Shown here piece after piece: positions 12,150 to 22,844 of a stretch of DNA of 64,000 nt (positions within the stretch are counted from its first letter, which is position 1; each line of letters begins with the position of its first letter). The position numbers and the translations under genes are program-made. The notes beneath the pieces are model-generated. The model did no database searches. It was not told the DNA's origin and worked only from the letters and a program-made list of their open reading frames with translations. Source of the stretch: Chelonoidis abingdonii (taxonomy: Eukaryota; Chordata; Testudines; Testudinidae); assembly GCF_003597395.2 (NCBI RefSeq), contig NC_133770.1:81155319-81219318 (forward strand), written 5' to 3'.

Positions 12150-12440
12150 AAATCATTATGCTCCTCCATACCATGAGACCCTCATATCTGTGCTGCCCGC
12201 TGCTCTCAATGCTGCCCAACTCAGAAGGCAGCGCCTTTGTCAGCAGCAGTGCAGAAATAAGGGTGGCAACAGTGTGACCCTCCATAGTAGCCTTGCAACC
12301 CCCCGCCCAACCCTCTTTTGGGTCTGTAACACCATGAAATTTCAGATGTAAACATCTGAAACAGTGAAATTGATTATTTTAAAAATCCTGTGACTGTGAA
12401 GTTGACCAAAATGGACTGTGAATTCGGTAGGACCCTATTT
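12150..12440 (-). repeat. GC-rich MITE fragment, probably minus orientation
   Basis: The right end ACTGTGAATTCGGTAGGACCC, read on the minus strand, starts GGGTCCTACCGAATTCACAG. Further in are TTTCAGATGTAAACATCTGAAA (a short perfect hairpin at 12340-12361) and GAAGGCAGCGCC. I recall this arrangement as a common reptile repeat, but could not assign a superfamily. DIRS recombinase sequence resumes at once at about 12441. Confidence 0.5.
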
Positions 12441-13093
12441 ATGAGACCTTCCTTTGAACCAAAGGTGACCCTTTCTCTACTAAATGCATCAGCAAAGATG
12501 GCGTTTGTGGTAGCCATTACATCTCTAATTGTTGAAGAGATAGGGACCTTTAAGGCACACACCCCCTTCATGATATTTTTCAAAGATAAGGTTTTAGTAC
12601 TACCACACTCCAAATTCTTATCTAAGGTTTCAACTGAATTTCATATTAACCAAGTCATTAACTTTCCCGTTTTCTTCCATAAGCCACATTTGATTAAAGA
12701 GGATGCTGCACTGCACACACTCAATGTCAACATTGTATTAGCCTTTTACCTAGACATAACTTACCCATAATTCATTTAGAAAATCTCACAGACTTTTAGT
12801 ATCAATTGCTGACAGATTTAAAAGATTTACAATTTCCAACCAAATACTCTGTAGGTGGGTATCAGAATGTGTAGTTTCTTATTATGCATCTAATGATATT
12901 CAAACTCCTCCTAGGATATTATCCCATTCTACAAGGTCTGTCTCTACCTCAGTGGCTTTTCTCAAGAATTTTTCCATCACTGAGATCTGTAGAGCTGCAG
13001 CTTGGATCTCTATACATGCATTTCCAAAGCATTGTGCAGTAATCAATAATACAGCTTTGGATGCTGTGTTTGGCTCTGCAATATTATCTAAAG
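12441..13093 (+). pseudogene. DIRS tyrosine recombinase (broken)
   Basis: The first part (12441-12770) reads LLNASAKMAFVVAITSLIVE, then FFKDKVLVLPHSKFLSKV and LHTLNVNIVLAFYLD, typical of the central DIRS recombinase. After stops and a frame change, 12901-13093 reads PPRILSHSTRSVSTSVAFLK and SITEICRAAAWISIHAFPKH, then AVFGSAILSK. HSTR at 12925-12936 is the conserved His-x-x-Arg of tyrosine recombinases. The nucleophile expected just after HAFPKH is Cys here (TGT at 13033-13035). The enzyme would have integrated the circular DNA form. Stops near 12770, the Tyr-to-Cys change and a hAT insertion at 13094 make it inactive. After the insertion the frame continues at 13431. Confidence 0.75.
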
Positions 13094-13422
13094 CAGAAGT
13101 TCTCAAACTTCATTGCACCATGACTTCTTTCTGACAACAAAAATTACTACATGACCCCAGGAGAGGGGACCGAAGCCTGAGCCTGCCCAAGGCCTGCTGC
13201 CCCGGGGGAGGGCCAAAGCCCAAGCCCAAGGGATTCAGCCCCAGGCAGAAGGCCTGTAACTTGAGCCCTGCCACCCAGGGCTGAAGCCCGAGGCCTTTGG
13301 CTTTGGCCCTGAAGGGGGAGCTTCAGCTTCGGCCCCAGCAGTCTAATGCTAGCCCTGGCAACGCCATTAAAACAGAGTCGCAACCCACTTTGGGGTCCCA
13401 ACCCACAGTTTGAGAACCGCTG
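13094..13422. mobile_element. hAT-like MITE with 8-bp target duplication
   Basis: The ends CAGAAGTTCTCAAACTT and AGTTTGAGAACCGCTG are inverted repeats. The perfect 8-bp direct repeat ATCTAAAG flanks the element (13086-13093 and 13423-13430). An 8-bp duplication with CAG-type ends is the hAT signature. The element is 329 bp, GC-rich inside, and encodes no transposase. It sits inside the DIRS recombinase, so it is younger than that element. Confidence 0.9.
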
Positions 13423-13875
13423 ATCTAAAGTATTAGACTCGACTTCAACACCCCTTCCCTGATGAGGGTACTGCTCAGTAGTCACCTGAAGTGGAGCACC
13501 TCTAGAGACAGTGCTTGAAGAAGGAGGAGAGCTTACTTACTCTGTGCAATAACTAGCTCATTGAGATGTGTCCACCTATGGGTGTTTCTCTACCTGCCCT
13601 CCTTCCCCTCTGCTTTAGAGTTTCCTTTATGGGACTTTGCAGTGGAGAAGGAACTGAGGTTGGTATGCTCAAGCATACCATATTATAGCATATTATAGCT
13701 TTGGTGCAGGACACTAGCTGTATAGAGCAAATGCACAGGTCTAATGGACACTGACTAGCAAAAATCTCTGATCAAAGGCACCTGGGGCCCATGCGCACCT
13801 GAAGCAGAGCACCCATAGGGGAACGCATCTCAAAGAACTACAGTTACTGCATTAGGCAAGTAACTTCTCCTGCAT

Positions 13876-15644
13876 AAGCTGCAGTTCTGAAAGGAGGAAC
13901 ATGCAGTTTTACCAAAGCAGATTCAGTTCACATTTTATAAAAAGATTCTCTAATAATGTATGGGGATGTGAGGTTTTAAAAGCAGCATTTATCACTGAAG
14001 CGGAAGACAGTCCCCTATTATTAGAGTCCTTCAGTTGTGATAATTCTACTCAATTAGCAGTACTCTTTAATTAATGTAGTTTAGTTTAAAAGAAGGAAGA
14101 AAAGGTTAGTCCTGCTTTCTTTTTATGCATTACAAAAAATGTTTTCTAATAAGTTTATTTTATTGCTGTCTACTCAAGCAATTAAACGTAATCCAACTTC
14201 TGGAGTTTGTAAATTAAATCTTTGCTTGTATTGTACCTTTAATTGGATTTCCTTTTTTAAGCACAAATACTTTTTTTTATTATTTTAAACTTTTTGCTGG
14301 CATTTCAAAATATCAGCCTTATCTAGTATAGTTAAGAGAACTTGGAGCCCAGTCATCAGATTTTTAAAGGCACAGAAAAGGATGAATTTATTCTCTGGTC
14401 TGTATCAGTTCTTAGCTCTGATTTTAGTTAAATTTAACACAGCAACAGTAGGCGATCACATGACTTCCTTATATTTACCACATATTCTGTACTTTGACAG
14501 TAAAATGATCATATTCTGGTGCATTCATTAACACTCCCAAAGATGTTCTGTATTGAACATTCATGGGAGAAATTCCTTGAAGTCACCTAACCTTATGGGT
14601 GGAATCTTGTGTAGGGTTCCCAGTTAATATATAACCAATGAATGCCTTGTTCTATCACACATACTGGTTCTGGAGGTCTAGACTACTAGATTTCTGATTT
14701 TAATGGAGTTTATTGATAAACAGGTACATTCTGGGACAAACTTTTGATGTAAAACTTCATTAAACTCTTTCCAGATTGGGATTTGTCATGTAATCTATCA
14801 GAAAAGGCTGCTTTTGCATATATTTCTTTGTTCAGTGGTGGCTAGACTCTGACTGGAACACAGCATTACTGCAGTCATACCACTGTAGAAATTAAATTAG
14901 CTGTTTAAAATGCCAAGAATTCAGCCCTAATTTGCATTCCTGTTTTAGAAGAGACAAGGTTGGGGGGACACTGCTGCAAACACAGCTGCCTTTGTAGTTT
15001 ATGCCACTAGATTTTGCAGAGTAGAACAGTTCCATTAGCTCTCTGAGCACCTGGCATGAGACCACAAAAAATTTGATAGTGCTGCAATTATCAAGGGTGA
15101 GAGACACATTGACATTTCTCTCCTCACCCGCTTGGCAGATGGCAGAGTAGGAGAGTACTTCACTGTTGGCACTAGGGAGTATACAGCCTGTGTTACTATT
15201 ATCCTGTTTTTTTCATACAAAGACACACTCGCCCTGAAATCATTATGTGGGATATGTTTTTGAAAACAACAACTTATTTTAACAGTTTCATTTTAAAATA
15301 ACAGTTTGGTTTTGTAATTTTTTTATTTGTAAACAATTTTGATGATTAGGAAGCTGCTTAAATAAATGCTTTAAAGAGGTTTCTATAACTCTGCCTAGTT
15401 CTGTAGCAGATTTTCATCAGAGTATACATTTTCTCTTCTTGTTTTGTTTCATTATTTGTGATAGATTTAGATCCCTGGTTTGTTTTAATTTTATCATTGT
15501 AAACTGCAAAGAAGGGTTTTGTTGTGTTATAGGTGTAACCTATTGCCATATTTTTGGGACAGTTTTTCTGAAAGTGGATGTATTTGAGTCAGATTTGTAA
15601 AATTATACTAGTCTTGTTTAAGGAATGCTAAAATGAAAATGGAC
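13876..15644. other. Unassigned AT-rich sequence
   Basis: Poly-T and poly-A tracts and short frames only. No exon or repeat end recognised. Confidence 0.4.
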
Positions 15645-15657
15645 TATAAAATGAATA

Positions 15658-15784
15658 GGTTTCAGAGTAGCAGCCGTGTTAGTCTGTATCAGCAAAAAGG
15701 ACAGGAGTGTCTGTGGCCCACGAAAGCTTATGCTCAAATAAATTTGTTAAGTCTCTAAGGTGCCACAAGTACTCCTGTTCTTTT
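15658..15784. mobile_element. 127-bp hairpin of Penelope-like element termini, with 13-bp target duplication
   Basis: The left half GGTTTCAGAGTAGCAGCCGT...AAAAAGGACAGGAGT and the right half ...CTCTAAGGTGCCACAAGTAC TCCTGTTCTTTTT are terminal sequences of the PLE that lies at 21.07-24.0 kb, here facing each other. The inner parts are inverted copies of one another (GGACAGGAGT..CTGTGGC against GCCACAAGTACTCCTGTTC). The perfect direct repeat TATAAAATGAATA occupies 15645-15657 and 15785-15797, so the whole unit inserted in one event. No coding sequence is present. Confidence 0.85.
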
Positions 15785-15797
15785 TATAAAATGAATA

Positions 15798-16608
15798 CTG
15801 CATCCTATTTCTTTGTACTCTTCTGAAAATTTCTAGAACGTTCTTTGGTCTTCCTGAGTCAACTGCAGATCTATTCAAGGATTAGATTTTGAAATTAGAT
15901 ACACTTTCTTTTAAAATGTTCTCTTGGCTCAAACCTACCCAGAGTGGTGGATTTGATGAGATTTATCAGGTATTTTCCCATATTTTTTACTAATGTTGTT
16001 TCTGAATTGTGTATTAGGAAGTGGGGAGACTGCAATAGGAGGAATAAGTAGGCTTAACAGTAACCAATGTGGATTTATTTTGGGAGAAGGTGTTATAAGT
16101 GGAGCTGTAGCTCCTAAAATTGTTTTTGGTAGTACTTAATGTTTTAAAACATTTTCACTAGCTTCTGTAGGGTGGAATTGCACTTGACTTTACCATCTTA
16201 AAGTTAAGACATTTTAACTAAGCTCACAAACTTTTCTGTTTCTTTTTAAAATAGTTTTTAAAGGACAGTAACCCACATCATAAATACCTCTCACTTAATT
16301 CTACACAGTTTACAAACAATAAAACTTCCTGTTTTTAAGAGGTCACAAATGGATGGAGACTGAGCTCTTGATAAATTAGAATTTTGTTTAAGTACAGGGT
16401 TTTTTTGGCTGGTACAAAAATCTAACTGTTCAAATGTTAAAAGTAAATACAATTACTTAGTGGTTTTCACAGCTGGCTTTAGAATTTTTGAGCAGGTCTG
16501 TAAATTTATTTTTATTTTTTTTTGCCCTTTTCCAATCTGTTCTCTCCACTCCCTAGAAAAACAAACAAACCCAAACCAAAATAAAAAAGGGGAACAGTGG
16601 AGGGAAAA
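15798..16608. other. Unassigned sequence
   Basis: AT-rich, with a poly-T tract near 16505-16523 and an A-rich tract near 16556-16590. No feature recognised. Confidence 0.4.
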
Positions 16609-16609
16609 A

Positions 16610-17131
16610 CCCTAGGTGGCTTCAAGACTGAATTTGGTAAGTTTATGGACAGGATGGTATGATGGGACTCTCTATATGATGTCATGTGGCCGATCCGTGA
16701 CTGCCAGTAGCAAAAGTCCCCAATGGCTGGAGACGGGACACTAGATGGAGAGGGCTCTGAGTTACTATGGAACTTTTTTTCCCCAGGTGTCTGGCTAGTG
16801 GGTTTTGCCCACATACTCAGGGTCTAACTGATAGACATATTTGGGGTCAAGAAGAAATTTTCCCCTGGGTCAAATTGGCAGAGACCCTGTGGGGTTTTCA
16901 CCTTTCTCCGCAGTATTTGACATGGGTCACTTTGAGGCTTAAACTAGTGTAAATGGTGAATTCTCTGTAACTTGAACTGTAACTTTAAACCATAATTTGA
17001 GGACTTCAGTAACTCAGACAGAGATTAGGGTCTGTTTCAGGAGTAGGTGGATGAGGTTCTGTGGCCTGCAGTGTACAGGAGGTCAGACTAGATGATTGTC
17101 CCTTCTGACCATAAAGTCTGAGTCTATAAAG
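16610..17131 (+). mobile_element. CR1-type LINE 3' untranslated region
   Basis: GTGGCTTCAAGACTGAATTT, GTCTGGCTAGTGGGTTTTGC, GGGGTTTTCACCTTTCTCCG and the tail GGTCAGACTAGATGATTGTC...AAAGTCTGAGTCTATAAAG are in the order of a long CR1-family 3' UTR that I know from reptile genomes. The tail is shared with the fragments at 18430-18500 and 19190-19245. The frames inside are not coding. Confidence 0.75.
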
Positions 17132-17600
17132 CCCACTAATCAATTCTTATCCTCCCTCATCAAATCACTATGAGATTAGGCTTTGGCTGCCATAGTGACA
17201 TATTTACATTAAAAGTGTGCAGACTCTGAGGGAGGAAATTTAGGTTACCTTTCAGCTTCCTGCTGTAGAATTGTAGTTAGCTGCTGGTGGTTTAGAATTT
17301 CAAGACTGTTCACAAGGAAATGGCTAGAAGTTTACTTTTCTACAATGAAAAATAGTTATCTTTTTTCATGTATCTCGTTTACCCCTTGGAGGGGGGCGGG
17401 GGCCTACAGCAAGTGGATTCAGGCACCCAAACATTAGCCCTGCTGGTGCCCAAACTTTTTTACTGAAATTGTAATACTTGCAAATGAATCCCCTGCCTGC
17501 ATCCATCGATGTGCCCTAATTCCATGAGTTCTTTTTCTAATAACCTTCTCTTTCTCTTTTTTTCTTATTCACCCTTTTGCCTTCTAGGATGTCCCACTTT
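17132..17600. other. Unassigned sequence
   Basis: A G-rich run at 17390-17402 and pyrimidine-rich DNA at 17540-17590. Nothing else recognised. Confidence 0.4.
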
Positions 17601-17604
17601 TCCG

Positions 17605-18505
17605 TCCCCCTCCCGCCCCCCAGAAAGTAAAACGCTTGAACAACATGCATTTTAATACATCCAAATGCAAAGTCATACATCTAGGAACAAAGAATTTAAG
17701 TCACACTTATAAGATGGGGGACTGTCTCCTGGAGAGCAGCGACTCTGAATAGTACTTAGGGCTCATTGTAAATAACCATGTCAGGGTGGTTTCTGAGGCT
17801 GTGGATGGCATTGCGTTCTGCACGACTTAGGTTATGAGGCAAGCGGTTAATCTTGAGCTCTTGGTGTGATGCAGTAGCTAAGAGGGTGAATATGGTCCTT
17901 GGATGTATAAGCAGGACATATTGAGTGGAAGTAGATTACCTGTGCGTGTGGCATTAGTGAGCCCATTGCAGAATATTGTGTCCTGTTCTGATGTCCACAC
18001 TTCAAAAAGGATGCTGATAAACTTGAAAGGGTTCAGAAAAGAGCTAAAAGAATGTCAAGTTCTGGAAGAATGCCTTATAATGAAAGACTAATGAAGCTCA
18101 ATCTATTTAGTTTATCCACGAGAAGGTTAAGAAGTAACTTGATAATGGTCTATAAGTACTTATCTGGGGAAGAAATTTCTGGTAGGAGCCGGTTCTTTGA
18201 TCTAGGTGTAAAATATGTTATCCGGTGACTGGAAGATGAAGCCAGACAAATTCAGAAATAAAGTACAAATTTTTAATAGTGAGGGTAATTGACCCTTGGA
18301 ACAACTTACATAGGGATATGATGGAGTCTTCATCACTTAAAGTCTTTAAATCAAGATTGAGTGAATTTCTAAAAGATATGCTATAGCTCAAAGAGACATT
18401 ATGGGTTTGATACTGAGGGGTTTTTGGCCTGTGTTATGCAGAATGTCTGACTAGATGTTTATAGACATCCTTTTGGTCCGTAAAATCTGTGAATCTATGA
18501 CTACT
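17605..18505 (+). mobile_element. CR1 LINE 3' fragment
   Basis: TCCAAATGCAAAGTCATACA starts the region, matching the NPSKCKVIHLG-type block of CR1 ORF2. GGTCCTTGGATGTATAAGCA, GGGTTCAGAAAAGAGCTAAA and the tail GTCTGACTAGATGTTTATAG...GTGAATCTATGAC follow in CR1 order. The reading frame is broken in many places. A short non-CR1 piece at 17789-17846 interrupts it. Confidence 0.82.
17789..17846 (-). mobile_element. 58-bp scrap of Penelope-like element inside CR1
   Basis: The plus-strand sequence CTGAGGCTGTGGATGGCATT, GCGTTCTGCACGACTTAGGT, TATGAGGCAAG closely matches 23160-23215 of the PLE on the minus strand (CTGAGGCTGTGGATGGCGTT, GTGTTCTGCATGGCTGAGGT, TATGGAGCAAG); I count about 48 identities in 57. 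CR1 sequence runs on both sides. Confidence 0.75.
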
Positions 18506-18800
18506 CACTGCTCATGGTGTGAAACATCATCTGGTAGTTTGGGCTGGCTGCATAAGTGCCATGAACCTGACTCTGTACATGTAAGTTGAAGGAACCACCT
18601 GCTGCTTTATCTGTAGCTGTGGAAGCAGATTGCTTAGACCCTGTGTGGAGTGATGATGGCAGAAAATCCATGGCTGTGGAGCTTTTCATCTTCCACTACT
18701 TTCCTCTACCCCAGTCTCCCTGCACCCTCAAAAAATAGTCCTCCACGGTGCGTCATTTCCTCAGGTTGGGAAATTGGTATAATAATCTTATCCTCTAGAC

Positions 18801-19129
18801 CAGTGGTTCTTAACCTGGGATGCCCGCACCCCCTGGGGGTGCGAGGCATGCCAGATTTTTTTAGAAGGGAAATAATCGAAAACACAAATTAAGCACAGGC
18901 ACGTAAGTATAGCTACTTTGTTTCATCAAACCTATGTATTTATTAACATACATTTTTTAACGATTACTGTAGTATACAAACAAAAAATACATCTAGGTTT
19001 AAAGAACTGACCTACTTCAACGATTTTTATAAGGACTGTGAGACAATATTTTTATTTTTGATAAGGGGTGCGAGAACATATTTTGAGACCCAAAGGGGTG
19101 CAGGCTGCAGTGAAGGTTAAGAACCACTG
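18801..19129. mobile_element. hAT-like MITE with perfect 15-bp TIRs
   Basis: CAGTGGTTCTTAACC at the left end and GGTTAAGAACCACTG at the right end are perfect inverted repeats. CTCTAGAC is repeated on both sides (18793-18800 and 19130-19137), an 8-bp target duplication typical of hAT. Length is 329 bp. It has no transposase; the AT-rich middle is unremarkable. Confidence 0.95.
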
Positions 19130-19184
19130 CTCTAGACTCTCACTATTTTTGTTCGCTGTTTTTAAGAGGAAAGAAAAATGCTAC

Positions 19185-19247
19185 TAAATTCTGTGGCCTG
19201 TGTTATACAGAAGGTCAGACTAGATGATCTCAATGGTCATTCATAAA
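19185..19247 (+). mobile_element. CR1 3'-terminal scrap
   Basis: TTCTGTGGCCTGTGTTATAC, then AGAAGGTCAGACTAGATGAT, equals the tail of the CR1 family at 17060-17110. Confidence 0.65.
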
Positions 19248-19624
19248 TGAAAAAAAGACACACATAGTATCTGAACACAAACTGCTATGCATACTGTGCT
19301 ATCAACCTCATATGTTTTATACTATATCGTATAAAATAGATAATACGTTAGTTAGTAGTACTTAGTCTTCCAGTTCTGAGGAATAACTTTTTTCCTCAGG
19401 TATGAATTATAAAGGTCCTTGTAAAAATGCATTTGTGAAATTTTTAGATTATAAACCCAGTTACATTTATTAAAAGATTCATCTGCTGATACATTTTTTT
19501 ATATTTAAAAATATGGTGATCAAATTTAGGTATGATCTTTGTAACTTGGCACTCAATTTCTCCAGGTCACACCAGTATAACTGAGAACAGAGTTTAGCCT
19601 AATGCTGTTAACTAAATTGTTACA

Positions 19625-20449
19625 TACAGTAAAAGCTTTTTTATATGGCATGTTAGGGGAATGGGGGGGCTGGTAAGTGAAAAATTCCAGTTAACTAAGA
19701 GTGAGGGAGTTTGGGTGTGGGAGGGGGTGTGGGATGCGGGCTCTGGGAAGGAGTTCGGGTATGGGAGGGGGCTCAGGCAGGGGGTTGGGCCGCGGGAGGG
19801 GTTTTGGGTGCAGGATTTGAGGGGCACTCATCTCTGGGGGCTCCCGGCAAGTGGCAAACTGTCCCTGCTGCTCCTAGGCGGAGACACAGCAGACAGCTCT
19901 TGTAGCCTAGCCCTAAGCACTGATTCCGCAGCTTCCATTGGCCAGGAACCACGGCCAATGGGAGCTGCAGGGAGCAGCATCTTCAGGAGGAGGCAGCATG
20001 CAGAGCCACCTGCCGCACCTCCACCTAGGAGCAGCAGGGACAATACACTGCTTGCGGGAAGCCGCCGGAGGTGAGCACTGCCTGGATCTGGCACCCCACA
20101 CCCCCTCCTGCACCCCGTGCCCTGAGCGCACTCCCAAAGTCCCTCCCAGAGACTGTGCCCCACACCCCTTCCCATATCCCAATCCCCATCCCTACACCCC
20201 CTCTTGTACCTAAACTCCCTCCCAGAGTTCGCACCCCACACCCCCTCCCACGTTCCGAACCCCTCATGGCCGTTCCTCCACATAGGAGTATCAGGAACAT
20301 GTCGCTGCTTCTGGGGAGTCATACGGAGCCAGTTAGGGAGCCTGCTGCCCCACACCAACTGCACTATAAAGCGGATTTTCTAGGAAGATTAGAAATACTG
20401 ATTTATAGAACTTTCCGGTTGGTACACAGATAACACAGCTTTTACTGTA
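19625..20449. mobile_element. Palindromic Tc1/mariner (Tigger-like) non-autonomous element
   Basis: The left end TACAGTAAAAGCTTTTTTAT and the right end ATAACACAGCTTTTACTGTA are inverted repeats flanked by TA, as in Tigger/pogo elements. The interior is a long GC-rich palindrome centred at about 19950, where CCATTGGCCAGGAACCACGGCCAATGG is the core. CTGCTGCTCCTAGG at about 19867 is mirrored by CCTAGGAGCAGCAG at about 20024. The open frames of up to 178 codons on both strands come from GC-rich degenerate repeats and are not genes. Confidence 0.8.
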
Positions 20450-21068
20450 TTATGTTTGATCTCTGTTTTTTTCAAGTGTGTTTTCTATTACTGCTATAAA
20501 GATTTTAAGTCTATAATTTCTCTGCATCTTCCCTGATAACTCTCCTGTATTCAAAAAAAGGGTTTAGATATAACTGTAAGATGAATGTTCCCCATGTATC
20601 TCTTGTCACATCTGAGTACTGGGATGGATTTTATCCCGCTCTAGAGTATTGTCTCTCTTAATTCTCGTTGTAGCTGATCCTATCCTCCTTTAATATTTCA
20701 TCTTTCCCTGGAAGGAATTCATCTGTCATTGTCCCTCATGTTTCTTTGTAAACTTGTTAGGAAAAAAAATGATATATTTACCAATATCTACCTCCTCTGT
20801 CAGCAGACCTATGTGTTTACTTAGGCTTTCTCAGGAATGGATTCTGCCGTGTTGAGTGGGAAAAGGGGAAAAATTTGTGCATTTAGGGAGTGTTTCAGTG
20901 TTGACTTGATGTCAGAGTAGAATTTTTGTAACATGGTATTAAAGATTGAATTGCTTGTGTTTACTGTCAAGGATGGTGGGATTGCGTAAGTTGAAATAAA
21001 TAAATATTTTCTTTGCCATCTCTTAGCTGATGTGCTAACTCTTTCCTTAATCTCTAACTTTGTATGTA
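20450..21068. other. Unassigned sequence
   Basis: AT-rich, with no recognisable feature. The minus-strand 96-codon frame crossing 20821-21111 runs into the PLE end and has no family signature. Confidence 0.4.
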
Positions 21069-22274
21069 CAAAAAGAACGAGGAGTACTTGTGGCACCTTA
21101 GAGTCTAACAAATGTATTTGGGCGTAAGCTTTTGTGGGCTAAAACTCACTTCATCAGATGCATGCAGTGGAAAATACAGGAGGAAGATGTATATACACAG
21201 AGAACATGAAAAAATGGGTGTTGCCATACCAACTCTAATGAGACTAATCAATTAAAGTGGCGTACCAACAGGAAAAAAAACTTTTTAGTGTTAATCCCAG
21301 GATGGCCCATTTTCAACAGTTTGACAAAAGGTGTGAGTAACAGTAAGGGGGAACTTAGCATAGGAAATAGTTTTTACTTGTGTACATGACCGCATCCCTC
21401 CAGTCTTATTAAACCTAATTTAATAATGGTGTTCAGTTTTGAAATTAATTCCAGTTTCTGCAAGTTTCTACCAATTGGCAGTCTGTTTTTGAAGTTTTTT
21501 GTTGAAGAATTGCGCCTTTTAGATCTTAATTGAGTGACCAAGCAGGTGAGTGTCTCGCAGCTGGTTTTTTGAATCTATAATCTTGACATCTGATTTGTGT
21601 CCATTTATTCTTTTGTCGTAGAGGCTGTCTGGTTTGGAACAATGTACGTGGCAGAGAGCATTGGCTGGCACTGCAAGAAAATATAATCAAACATTGGTAA
21701 TGTTGAAAGTGAACGAGCTCTGATGGTGTGCTTCATTGTGATTAGGTCTATGATGGTGTCCCTGAGTAGAATTGGTGGACAGAGTGGCAGGGCTTTGTTG
21801 CATAGGGTAGGTTTCTGGGATAGTGGTTTTGTTGTGTGGTTTCTGATGAGTATTGCTTCAGATTAGGGGCCTGTCTTAACGAGGACTGGCCTGTCTCCCC
21901 AAGATTCTGTGAGAAGTGAGGGATGTCCTTACAGGATATGGTTGTAGATTCCTGAAGATGTGCTGGAGAGGTTTAAACTGGGAGGCTGAAGGTGACGCTC
22001 AGTGGCGTTCTGTTACTTTTTTTTTGAGTTGACCTGTCCTGTAGTAGGGTGACTTCTGACTCTGTCAATCAGTTTCTTCTCTTCAGCAGGTGGGTACTGT
22101 AGTTTTAAGAATGCTCGACAAAGATCTTGTAGGTGTTTGTCTGAGGGATTGGAGCAAATGTGGTTGTATCTTAGAGCCTGGCTGTAGATAATGGATCATG
22201 TGATGTGTTCTGGATAAAGCTGGAGGCATGTAGGTAAGTATAGCGGTCAGTAGGTTTTCGGTATAGGGTGGTGT

Positions 22275-22844
22275 TTATGTGACCATTGCTAATAAGCAGG
22301 AAGTGTCCAGGAAGTGGATCTCTTGTGTGGACTGGTCCAGGCTGAGGTTGATGGTGGGATGGAAATTGTTGAAATCATGGTGGAATTCCTCAAGGGCTTC
22401 TTTTCCGTGGGTCCAGATGATGAGGATGTCTTCAATGTAGTGCAAGTAGAGTAGGGGCGTTAGGGGATGAGAGCTGAGGAAGCATTGTTCTAAGACAGCC
22501 ATAAAAATGTTGGCATACTGTGGGGCCATGCGGGTACCCATAGCAGTGCCACTGACTTCAAGGTATGCATTGTCTCCAAATGTGAAATAGTTGTGGGTGA
22601 GGACAAAGTTCAGCCACCAGGTTTGCCGTGACATTATTGGGGATACTGTTCCTGATGACTTGTAATCCACCTTTGTGTGGAATGTTGGGGTGTAGAGGGC
22701 TTCTGCATCCATAGTGACCAGGATGGTGTTTTCTGGAAGATCACCAATGGATTGTAGTTTCCTCAGGAAGTCAATAGTGTCTCGAAGATAGCTAGGCATG
22801 CTGGTAGCATGGAGCCTGAGGAGAGAGTCTACATAGCCAGACAA
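22275..22844 (-). pseudogene. PLE reverse transcriptase domain
   Basis: A frame of 189 codons contains RT motif A (ILVTMDAEALYT, residues 41-52, catalytic Asp46 kept), the family motif GTAMGTRMAPQYANIFM (residues 99-115), and motif C as YIED at residues 136-139, where Tyr-x-Asp-Asp is expected; the first catalytic Asp is Glu. EIHFLDT follows near residue 181. A full PLE protein has several hundred residues; this is the RT core only, ended by a stop at 22275. The upstream frame at 23089-22829 overlaps it by 16 bases in another frame, so a frameshift separates them. The Asp-to-Glu change and breaks indicate loss of function. Confidence 0.88.

Larger units (their letters stand above)
11200..13875 (+). 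mobile_element. DIRS-type retrotransposon, 3' half (copy 2), with nested insertions
   Basis: In order on the plus strand this copy shows an RNase H-like block (11205-11630), foreign repeats (about 11637-12440), a tyrosine recombinase block (12441-13093), a hAT MITE (13094-13422), the last recombinase codons, and a right terminus ending AACTACAGTTACTGCATTAG at about 13850. Its RNase H stretch shares ATCATGA..GACA and GCATGTTTTATATCAA with the copy at 62.6 kb. The 5' half (gag, RT) is absent, cut off by or next to a CR1 scrap. The recombinase rather than an integrase is what defines DIRS elements. Confidence 0.78.

Noticed and set aside
11623..12351. 242-codon open frame on the plus strand
   Set aside because: It runs through a palindrome and GC-rich MITE sequence. 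The protein is Pro/Gly/Ala-rich without domains, and similar frames exist on the opposite strand.
19828..20433. Overlapping open frames of 90-178 codons on both strands
   Set aside because: They lie in the GC-rich palindrome of a TA-flanked transposon; low complexity and present in several frames.
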